A stretch of DNA of 5,648 nucleotides, taken from contig JANELJ010000151.1 in NCBI GenBank assembly GCA_024511395.1, positions 1 through 5,648 of the forward strand, written 5' to 3'. This DNA is from Gammaproteobacteria bacterium. Lineage in GTDB: Bacteria; Pseudomonadota; Gammaproteobacteria; GRL18. A program made the position numbers and the translations under genes. The notes under the pieces were generated by a model. That model saw only the letters and a program-made list of their open reading frames with translations, was not told where the DNA came from and made no database searches. Positions 1 to 4,892 of the stretch are shown one piece after another. Position 1 is the stretch's first letter; every line of letters starts with the position of its first letter.

Positions 1-18
1 GCAATGCTGCCGAATTTT

Positions 19-53
19 TGTCAACTGTTTTTTGCTTTTTTTTACATTTTTTT
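19..53 (-). promoter_or_regulatory. Candidate strong promoter reading out of the left edge (-35 plus UP-like A-tracts)
   Basis: On the minus strand a perfect TTGACA occupies 24-19. It is preceded directly by three A-tracts (T-runs on the plus strand at 28-33, 36-43 and 47-53), the arrangement of an UP element. Only 18 bases remain to the window edge, so the -10 hexamer would fall at or beyond position 1 and cannot be seen. The combination suggests a strongly transcribed gene or RNA just outside the window. This is inference from half a promoter. Confidence 0.4.
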
Positions 54-77
54 CCTGTTTTTACTGAATTATTTTGT

Positions 78-222
78 TTACCTCAGAGTAACAGGGGCCG
101 GGTGTCCCTTGATGAAGTTTCGACAGCAGGGAGGCTGTCGAAAAGCATCCATGGATGGATTCACGGCGGCTTCAGCAAGGGATATCCGGTTCCTGTTACG
201 GACTATCGGTTAACTGAGGTAA
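78..222. repeat. 145-nt folded inverted-repeat element (MITE- or REP-like)
   Basis: The ends are a perfect 9-bp inverted repeat, TTACCTCAG (78-86) and CTGAGGTAA (214-222). Inside, 88-111 pairs with 176-199 over 24 positions; the four non-Watson-Crick positions are all G-U in a plus-strand transcript. The stem continues after one mismatch as TGAAG (113-117) with CTTCA (170-174). The interior holds a perfect 10-bp hairpin (TTTCGACAGC 118-127, GCTGTCGAAA 134-143, loop AGGGAG) and the 12-bp palindrome CATCCATGGATG (146-157). The short peptide it would encode, with MDGFTA, resembles spurious translations of dispersed intergenic repeats that I recall from gammaproteobacteria. No transposase is present, so a non-autonomous repeat is the best reading; a structured RNA is the alternative. 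The short open frames across it are not treated as genes. Confidence 0.7.
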
Positions 223-238
223 TCAATAAATTTTAAAT

Positions 239-259
239 GATTCTCCTTTTTGGGGGATC
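239..259 (+). repeat. Small hairpin with T5 loop
   Basis: GATTCTCC (239-246) can pair with GGGGGATC (252-259) around a TTTTT loop, with two G-U pairs in a plus-strand transcript. In a minus-strand transcript those two become A-C mismatches. It lies downstream of the kinase gene. No function can be assigned. Confidence 0.3.
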
Positions 260-277
260 TGAAACTCTAAACTTTAG

Positions 278-297
278 TTAAGGGGAGTAGCCCTTAA
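278..297 (-). terminator. Weak hairpin after the kinase gene, possible transcription end
   Basis: TTAAGGG (278-284) and CCCTTAA (291-297) form a perfect 7-bp stem with a 6-nt loop, starting 8 bases after the kinase stop codon on the minus strand. No U-run follows on that strand, so it is a poor intrinsic terminator and may instead act as a 3' end stabiliser. Confidence 0.3.
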
Positions 298-304
298 TCT
301 ATGT

Positions 305-1936
305 TTACGGGAAAAACTTAACCGATTTTTCTACTACGGGCTGGGTAGGGAATGTTAGTAGAATTCTGGTTCCCTCTCCAGTTTCTGTTTCAATTGAAAT
401 TTTGCCGCCAATCCGGCGTGCCCGTTCTTCTATCACACTCATACCAATATGCTCTCCAAGACTATTGGTTAAATTAGGATTTTCCATACCCTTGCCATCA
501 TCTTCAATAAGTATTTCGCACTGGTTATTGCCTTCTTCGTAGCGATGGCCTGGTTTTGGACTTCGCGCCAGAATACGGACGGTTCGGGCATTACTGTGCT
601 TGCGGACATTGGCCAGCGACTCCTGGACAATACGCACGATCTGAAATTCCTGTTCTGAGGTCAGATCCATAGACCATTCATTCTGAAAAAATACCGAGAT
701 ATCGCAATTAGACTTGAAGTTAGAAATAAGCTGTTCCAGGGCCGGTATCAACCCGCGTTTATCCATGGGGGCACGGAAATGGGTGATCAGCCCGCGTACT
801 TCGCGATAGGCTTCGTCAATGCTTTCATGCAGACAGGTGACTTCTTCACGGGTGACAGGAATGCCTTCCAGAATATTTTCTTCTAGGATGGTGACCTGAA
901 AACGTAAACTGGCCAGGGTCTGTGCCAGGGAATCATGTAGTTCGTGTGCCAGCAGGGTTCTTTCCTTCATAATAGAGTGCTGTCGGGTATCTTTATCCAA
1001 GCGGGATTTTTCAATGGCCATACCCAGGTGCTTACCAATACTGGTGAGCAGTTCAGATAAATCCTCGCTCATATAGATATTGGGCTGGTCAATAAACAGG
1101 TTATAAATTCCTAGGTGTACCTCCTGATGCTCTAGGGGAACGGCAATAATTTCAGCATCATTACCGTCAAACAGCATGGTGCCGGAAAGTTTGGTGCAGT
1201 TTTTAATGGAAATGCCGCATTCAACCGAACCCTGAGTTAGGGATGTGCCGCATAAACAGCGCTGAATAGGTACAAAACGTTCTTCTTCGACAAACTGTTC
1301 GTTCAGGCCCATGGAGGCTACCATTTTTAATTGATCGTCATCGGTGCGTAAACGTACAGTCCCGGCCCGGGCATTGGTCAGACTGATAAGCATTTTCAGA
1401 AAACGGGATAACAGATCTTCCAGGTCTTTGGACTGATTAATGGAAGTCGCCACTTCATAAAGAATATTCAGGGAACGGTTTTTTTCCTCTACCTTATGGG
1501 TTTGCTTATCAACTTCCTGCTGAAATTCTGCAGACAGGGTCTGCAGTTTGTCACTCAGGGAATTAATATCATGGGACAGCTTGGAAAATTCACCTTTGCG
1601 GGGTACCGGCAGGCGGGCAGAATAATCCTTTTTCTTCATTCTCATGGCCCAGTTGCGTAAATGAATAAAAGGCGTGACTAGGTCGTGACGAACCAGAAAG
1701 GAGATACGGATAATCAGGAACAGTCCTGAAAACAGGAAAATGAAATTAAGAGCAATTAATAGGCTGTGGCTAGAGATAATCTGGCTGGCTGCAAGTAAAC
1801 CCAGCATAGACATGGCCAGTAGCAATATACCTAGACTGACAATCGGCAGAAACAGCCGGCTGTATTTCAGCTGAATGAGCTGATTTGCCTGTTCCTGTCG
1901 GTTTTTAAAACGTTTTTTTATCTGTGTAAGCGGCAT
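305..1936 (-). CDS. NarX-type sensor histidine kinase (HAMP-GAF-HisKA_3-HATPase)
   Basis: Inner-membrane sensor kinase of the NarX/NarQ/UhpB class (543 aa), expected to phosphorylate a NarL/LuxR-type response regulator not encoded here. Two hydrophobic helices (about 28-51 and 57-82) are separated by only a few residues, so there is almost no periplasmic domain. A HAMP-like stretch (83-135), a coiled coil (about 125-160) and a GAF-like domain (about 160-310) follow. The GAF region carries a cysteine cluster C227-x-C229-x10-C240-x6-C247. The HisKA_3 motif HELHDSLAQ gives phosphoacceptor H334. The ATPase domain has the N box (N443 in ESLANVRKH), DDGKG (479-483) and GEGT (520-523). It lies about 100 bp after dsrR on the same strand and may be cotranscribed. 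There is no clear ribosome site before the ATG, but no other start upstream of the membrane helices fits. The kinase class is certain; the signal is unknown. Confidence 0.93.
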   Translation of the reverse strand: MPLTQIKKRFKNRQEQANQLIQLKYSRLFLPIVSLGILLLAMSMLGLLAASQIISSHSLLIALNFIFLFSGLFLIIRISFLVRHDLVTPFIHLRNWAMRMKKKDYSARLPVPRKGEFSKLSHDINSLSDKLQTLSAEFQQEVDKQTHKVEEKNRSLNILYEVATSINQSKDLEDLLSRFLKMLISLTNARAGTVRLRTDDDQLKMVASMGLNEQFVEEERFVPIQRCLCGTSLTQGSVECGISIKNCTKLSGTMLFDGNDAEIIAVPLEHQEVHLGIYNLFIDQPNIYMSEDLSELLTSIGKHLGMAIEKSRLDKDTRQHSIMKERTLLAHELHDSLAQTLASLRFQVTILEENILEGIPVTREEVTCLHESIDEAYREVRGLITHFRAPMDKRGLIPALEQLISNFKSNCDISVFFQNEWSMDLTSEQEFQIVRIVQESLANVRKHSNARTVRILARSPKPGHRYEEGNNQCEILIEDDGKGMENPNLTNSLGEHIGMSVIEERARRIGGKISIETETGEGTRILLTFPTQPVVEKSVKFFP

Positions 1937-1975
1937 GTCTGAATATTGTTCAACACAAAAGACGAGTCTAACAGA

Positions 1976-2002
1976 ACAGCAGAGGAATTGTCACTCTGCT
2001 GT
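1976..2002. repeat. Perfect 9-bp inverted repeat between dsrR and the kinase gene
   Basis: ACAGCAGAG (1976-1984) and CTCTGCTGT (1994-2002) are perfectly complementary around a 9-nt loop. The repeat lies 39 bases before the kinase ATG. No U-run follows on either strand, so it is not a standard intrinsic terminator. It could be an mRNA processing or stability element that sets the kinase level relative to dsrNR, or a protein-binding site. No convincing kinase promoter was seen in this gap. Confidence 0.5.
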
Positions 2003-2038
2003 ATTAAGCGGATAAGCTCTGGCTAAATAATAAACTTA

Positions 2039-2359
2039 CTATTCAGGCGGCTTGTAGTTAGGATCATTGGGGTTCTTGAAAATAAACTGTTTGTCATCGA
2101 CTTCTACTTCACTGTCCACTTCAACAAAGTCGATTTCCATGCCGTTTAAGAGATCCACCATGTCATTATTGACAATAATTTTAACCCCGCGGGATTCAAC
2201 CAGAGTATCATCTTCCTTCTGGACATCAAAACCCATAAGATACTGAAATCCCTGTATTTTGGAATGAGTAGTAACCGCCACTCTTAAGGGAACATCGCTA
2301 CCGCTGGCTTTAATCTGTTCCAGAATTTGATTGGCTGCATCTTCTGTCAGTTTTATCAT
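2039..2359 (-). CDS. dsrR: DsrR, IscA-like (A-type carrier fold) protein without cluster cysteines
   Basis: A 106-residue protein with the HesB/IscA fold pattern: N-terminal helix (about 5-19), a G37-F-Q-Y40 segment matching the GFQY region of IscA, FIFKNPN (92-98) near the C-terminus, and the family's usual length. All three cysteines that bind Fe-S in IscA are missing: the first position is I35, the C-terminal CGCG is replaced by PNYKPPE, and there is no cysteine in the whole protein. This is the known hallmark of DsrR from sulfur oxidisers such as Allochromatium vinosum, where DsrR was linked to post-transcriptional control of dsr expression. The start overlaps the dsrN stop (ATGA), and a GAGAG ribosome site lies inside the dsrN end, so translation is probably coupled. 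Cytoplasmic. The dsrN-dsrR order matches classical dsr operons, but no dsrS follows. Confidence 0.9.
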   Translation of the reverse strand: MIKLTEDAANQILEQIKASGSDVPLRVAVTTHSKIQGFQYLMGFDVQKEDDTLVESRGVKIIVNNDMVDLLNGMEIDFVEVDSEVEVDDKQFIFKNPNDPNYKPPE

Positions 2360-3849
2360 AGTTTTCTCTCACTTGTTTGTTTTGTATTAGTTTGTATGGG
2401 TTGTTTGTGGCTATTATGTTTGCATTGCTTAATAAATTTAACAAATCGGCCTGCCCAGTGATTCTGTGCCGTATCCTGCAAATGGGCATAACAGGCCAGC
2501 AGATTTTTATATACGATGCCGTCATGCTGACCGTCAATACCGCTGCCGCGATGGATAATATAGGCAAATGTTAAGGGCTGCTGAATATTCACTAGGTGGG
2601 AGTAGTGAAATTCATGGGCAGAAATGATTTTTTCTGCGTTATTTTCTTTATCTTTGTTATCTATCGTTTCATTGCCGCTCTCAAGCCTGGGCCAGGGTGT
2701 GGCTTCAGTTTCTGCAAAGCGGATTAAACCGCGTCCCTGAGGGGTTTCTTCCATTTTAGCATCAGCAGGAATAATGCCGGCCATGGCATATTGTTTATCA
2801 TTCCAGATAATATTCTGACATAAATACATCAGTCCGCCGCATTCAGCATAGGTGGGCAGGCCGTTTTCAATGGCATCCAGTACGGACTGACGAAAGGACT
2901 GATTGGCATTAAGTTTCTGTAGCTGTTCTTCAGGGAAGCCGCCGCCGATAAACAGGCCGTCAATATCCTCTGGTAAGCGGGTATCTTTCAGAGAGTTGAC
3001 TTCAATGAGTTGTGCTCCGGCCTGTTCTAGGGCTTCTAGATCACCGGGATAGTAAAATCCAAATGCTGAATCATTAATATAGGCCAGGCGGATATCAGTG
3101 GCTATCGGCTGAGTATTTGGCACCGACCTAATGGCACTTTTAAGATGTTTTGGGGAATGCTGGCGACTGATGTCTATAATTTGTTCAAGATCGGTCTGAG
3201 CAGAAATAATGGTACCGATATCATTAATTTTCTGTAGTGCTTCACCATCTTCATTACTGGGCATCAGGCCCAGGTGCCGCGCTACAATTTCCAGACGTCT
3301 GTCTCTGTGGATCGCACCCAGTACCGGAACATCGGTATAATGCTCAATAACAGCCCGCAGCTTGCTCTCATGGCGGGAACCTCCCAGCTGATTGAGAATC
3401 ACTCCGGCAATATTAATCCCCGGATCAAAAGACTGGTAACCGAGGATCAGCGGGGCAATACCCCGGGTCATGCCTCGGGCATCCAGTACCAGTATAACCG
3501 GGGCATCGAGCAGTTTGGCAATGGCGGCATTGCTATTACTGCCGTCCAGATCAAGGCCGTCGTATAAACCTTTATTACCTTCAATAATACTGATATCTGA
3601 AGCGGTTATTTTTCTGGATACCAGTTGCAGAATCTCGCCTCTGGACATGGTGTTAAAGTCTAGGGAATAGCAGGGCCGGCCGGCAGCACTGCCATGCCAG
3701 AGCGGATCAATATAATCAGGGCCTTTTTTAAAGGGCTGAACACGCAGACCTTTCTGCTTCATAGCAGCCAGCAGCCCAATGGTAATGGTGGTTTTACCAG
3801 AGGACTTATGGGCAGCAGAGATAAATAAGGGGGTTGAAGAAATCGGCAT
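2356..3849 (-). CDS. dsrN: DsrN, cobyrinate a,c-diamide synthase-like glutamine amidotransferase
   Basis: A 497-residue CobB/CbiA-family enzyme. The N-terminal P-loop-type ATP-binding domain has SSGKTT (16-21), PDYIDP (44-49) and EGNKGLYDG (90-98). The C-terminal class I amidotransferase domain has GGGFPE (302-307), nucleophile C337 in YAECGGL, HEFHYS (412-417) and H456 in CYAHL. True CbiA amidates cobyrinate. The DsrN branch is proposed to amidate siroheme to siroheme amide for sulfite reductase DsrAB; the dsrR overlap favours DsrN here. A charged, low-complexity insert (about 388-407) sits in the amidotransferase domain, and a polar tail (about 476-497) follows it. There is no Shine-Dalgarno before the ATG, and a promoter-like sequence ends six bases upstream, so the message may be leaderless. 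The start is supported because the P-loop begins at the usual distance. It lies downstream of a strong terminator and so starts a new transcription unit. Confidence 0.92.
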   Translation of the reverse strand: MPISSTPLFISAAHKSSGKTTITIGLLAAMKQKGLRVQPFKKGPDYIDPLWHGSAAGRPCYSLDFNTMSRGEILQLVSRKITASDISIIEGNKGLYDGLDLDGSNSNAAIAKLLDAPVILVLDARGMTRGIAPLILGYQSFDPGINIAGVILNQLGGSRHESKLRAVIEHYTDVPVLGAIHRDRRLEIVARHLGLMPSNEDGEALQKINDIGTIISAQTDLEQIIDISRQHSPKHLKSAIRSVPNTQPIATDIRLAYINDSAFGFYYPGDLEALEQAGAQLIEVNSLKDTRLPEDIDGLFIGGGFPEEQLQKLNANQSFRQSVLDAIENGLPTYAECGGLMYLCQNIIWNDKQYAMAGIIPADAKMEETPQGRGLIRFAETEATPWPRLESGNETIDNKDKENNAEKIISAHEFHYSHLVNIQQPLTFAYIIHRGSGIDGQHDGIVYKNLLACYAHLQDTAQNHWAGRFVKFIKQCKHNSHKQPIQTNTKQTSERKL

Positions 3850-3855
3850 CTAGGA

Positions 3856-3883
3856 TCTATAAGGGTAAAATTAAATTTTTCAA
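3856..3883 (-). promoter_or_regulatory. Candidate dsrN promoter giving a leaderless mRNA
   Basis: On the minus strand TTGAAA (3883-3878) is followed after 16 bases by TATAGA (3861-3856), matching sigma70 -35 (5 of 6) and -10 (4 of 6). Only six bases, TCCTAG, separate the -10 from the dsrN ATG, so the predicted first transcribed base is at or next to the start codon. No Shine-Dalgarno is present, which fits a leaderless start. A promoter further upstream, right of 3884, is not excluded. Confidence 0.4.
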
Positions 3884-3923
3884 TGGTCTGGACCCGCTGG
3901 CCGGATAAATAAACTCCGGACCA
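3884..3923. repeat. Imperfect inverted repeat upstream of dsrN, possible operator
   Basis: TGGTCTGGA (3884-3892) and TCCGGACCA (3915-3923) form a 9-bp inverted repeat with one T-G pair around a 22-nt spacer that also contains a second CCGG. It lies directly upstream of the candidate -35 of dsrN and directly downstream (minus strand) of the terminator. It is placed like an activator or repressor site for dsrN; if the true promoter is further upstream it would be a leader hairpin. Confidence 0.4.
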
Positions 3924-3925
3924 AT

Positions 3926-3954
3926 AAAAAAGGGCCGCATAAGCGACCCTTTTT
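3926..3954 (-). terminator. Strong Rho-independent terminator after the 69-residue gene
   Basis: A 12-bp stem (3927-3938 with 3943-3954) with an ATAA loop on the plus strand. The single imperfect position becomes a G-U pair in the minus-strand transcript, and that transcript ends in a run of six U. The stem starts 75 bases after the stop codon of the 69-residue gene. It therefore separates that gene from dsrN. The A- and T-tracts on both sides mean it could also act in the plus direction. Confidence 0.85.
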
Positions 3955-4029
3955 CTATTCAGTTGCTGTTTCAGGCGGATATTAACAGATATACCCTATG
4001 TTAAAAACAACCTGTAACAGAAGTGGAAA

Positions 4030-4239
4030 TTAACGTTTCCAGCCTGAACCTTTTTCTTCGTGAGCCATATCCAGAATCTGAACGGCTTTATCCATGTAGT
4101 CATTCTTATAGGTTTCTAAAGGATGACCGGCACCTGGATTGTAGTAATCATCAGGATGCATACCATTTTCATGCTCAAATTTGATAAATTCTCTTTGCAT
4201 TTTAAGTAATTCTTGAATCAGTTCTGCTTTAGTGCTCAT
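4030..4239 (-). CDS. Small conserved-looking acidic protein, function unknown
   Basis: A 69-residue protein I do not assign to a named family. It has a predicted N-terminal amphipathic helix (about 3-24), a central segment rich in aromatic and turn residues (H28-P-D-D-Y-Y-N-P-G-A-G-H39-P) and a second helix (about 42-61), then a basic tail ending in GWKR. There is no signal peptide, membrane segment or cysteine. A good ribosome site (GGAG, 8 bases before the ATG), a candidate promoter with a shared upstream box, and a strong terminator bracket it, so it is very likely a real, independently transcribed gene. It sits between the DsrC-like gene and dsrN and shares its upstream 12-mer with the Cas6-like gene. 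A small adaptor or regulator in sulfur metabolism is possible but unproven. Confidence 0.85.
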   Translation of the reverse strand: MSTKAELIQELLKMQREFIKFEHENGMHPDDYYNPGAGHPLETYKNDYMDKAVQILDMAHEEKGSGWKR

Positions 4240-4292
4240 TTCATATCTCCGAAAAACTGAATTAAACTCAGTTATAAGCTAAATATTTCGAC

Positions 4293-4338
4293 ATAATATA
4301 TCTGAGAAGATTCTAATATACTATATCTACAATGGGTA
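4293..4338 (-). promoter_or_regulatory. Promoter region of the 69-residue gene with TACCCATTGTAG box
   Basis: On the minus strand TACCCATTGTAG (4338-4327) lies 26 bases upstream of TATATT (4300-4295), a 5-of-6 match to a -10; an overlapping TATTAT (4298-4293) is an alternative. No good -35 is present, which suggests an activator-dependent promoter with the box centred near -45. TACCCAT fits the NarL heptamer TACYYMT, but no inverted second heptamer follows. The same 12-mer occurs upstream of the Cas6-like gene. A further inverted repeat, TGAATGA (4343-4349) with TCATTCA (4365-4371), lies just beyond the box. Confidence 0.45.
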
Positions 4339-4384
4339 GTGTTGAATGATAATTAAAATTTTGTTCATTCAGGTTAATGGCGTA

Positions 4385-4723
4385 TTAATAACCGCCTTTA
4401 CGCTTGCTTTCTGGTAAGCCTGAAATACGGCCACCCTGTTTGCTGGGATCTTTTGGAAACAGATCATACAGATCTTTAGAACCAATCTTTTCACCCCAAG
4501 TTGCACTCATTTCTTTAATCATGGTGCGGGTATTGGGTTGCTTGCCGCCATTATTGATGTACTGGTCACGCAGGTAGTTAATAAGATCCCAGTGTCTGTC
4601 TGTCAGCTCAATCCCTTCTGCTGCTGCCATGTGTTTTGCCAGATCTTCACTCCAGTCATTAAAGTCGACTAGGTAACCGTTAGGGGTGGTTTCTATTTCT
4701 TTACCTTCAAAAGTAATGGCCAT
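4385..4723 (-). CDS. DsrC/TusE-family protein lacking both C-terminal cysteines (RspA-type)
   Basis: A 112-residue cytoplasmic protein of the DsrC/TusE/DsvC family. Recognisable family blocks are NGYLVDFNDWSEDLAK (15-30), RHWDLINYLRDQY (43-55), TWGEKIGSKDLYDLFP (75-90) and RISGLP (99-104). True DsrC ends in a flexible arm whose two cysteines carry the sulfur trisulfide; TusE keeps only the penultimate one. Here the first position is G98 and the penultimate residue is G111, the arm is two residues longer, and the protein has no cysteine at all. It therefore cannot be a sulfur carrier by the known mechanism and belongs with the cysteine-free homologues called RspA (regulatory sulfur-related proteins). 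The ribosome site GGAG lies 7 bases before the ATG. It has its own promoter, with an inverted repeat over it. Family membership is secure; a regulatory role is inference. Confidence 0.93.
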   Translation of the reverse strand: MAITFEGKEIETTPNGYLVDFNDWSEDLAKHMAAAEGIELTDRHWDLINYLRDQYINNGGKQPNTRTMIKEMSATWGEKIGSKDLYDLFPKDPSKQGGRISGLPESKRKGGY

Positions 4724-4773
4724 GAATCTGCTCCGTAAACTTATATTGGATAAAACATTATTAGATAAAATAC

Positions 4774-4797
4774 GATAATAAAGTTAGATTTATTATC
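4774..4797. promoter_or_regulatory. Perfect 9-bp inverted repeat over the DsrC-like promoter, operator candidate
   Basis: GATAATAAA (4774-4782) and TTTATTATC (4789-4797) are perfectly complementary, separated by 6 bases. The repeat covers the -10 and the whole spacer of the predicted minus-strand promoter, the classic position for a repressor. The region is very AT-rich, so chance is less remote than the length suggests. Confidence 0.45.
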
Positions 4798-4803
4798 ACT
4801 CAA
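4775..4803 (-). promoter_or_regulatory. Candidate sigma70 promoter of the DsrC-like gene
   Basis: On the minus strand TTGAGT (4803-4798, 4 of 6) is followed after exactly 17 bases by TATTAT (4780-4775, 5 of 6). The predicted transcript would start near 4768 and have a leader of about 45 nt with a GGAG ribosome site. It lies downstream of the terminator of the Cas6-like gene, consistent with independent transcription. Confidence 0.5.
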
Positions 4804-4840
4804 AACTTAATAAATTGAATAAGAAATGATATATTAGTTA

Positions 4841-4871
4841 AAAATAAAAAACACCTCTCAAAAGAGATAGG
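4841..4871 (-). terminator. Probable Rho-independent terminator of the Cas6-like gene
   Basis: In the minus-strand transcript CC-UA-UCUC, a UUUU loop and GAGAGG form a stem with a two-base bulge (4854-4871). It is followed by a U-rich run (minus-strand TTTTTTATTTTT beyond UG, 4841-4853). The hairpin starts 22 bases after the stop codon of the Cas6-like gene. The stem is short but the U-run is long. Confidence 0.6.
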
Positions 4872-4892
4872 CTGTATATTTATTGATACCGG

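Noticed and set aside
4..236. Two overlapping plus-strand open frames of about 70 codons
   Set aside because: They run through the T-rich stretch and the palindromic element. Their residues are a by-product of the repeat, and there is no ribosome site or family resemblance.
2039..2359. Functional IscA/ErpA iron-sulfur carrier
   Set aside because: All cluster-binding cysteines are absent, and the overlap with dsrN fits DsrR instead.
2310..2567. Minus-strand open frame overlapping the end of dsrN and the start of dsrR
   Set aside because: It is an out-of-frame shadow within two well-supported genes and has no recognisable protein pattern.
3274..3670. Plus-strand open frames opposite dsrN
   Set aside because: They are antisense to strongly conserved DsrN motifs and have no ribosome sites or domain signals.
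3850..3925. Cobalamin riboswitch upstream of the CbiA-like dsrN
   Set aside because: The gap of about 75 bases is too short and no B12-box-like sequence was recognised, only a weak partial resemblance around the inverted repeat.
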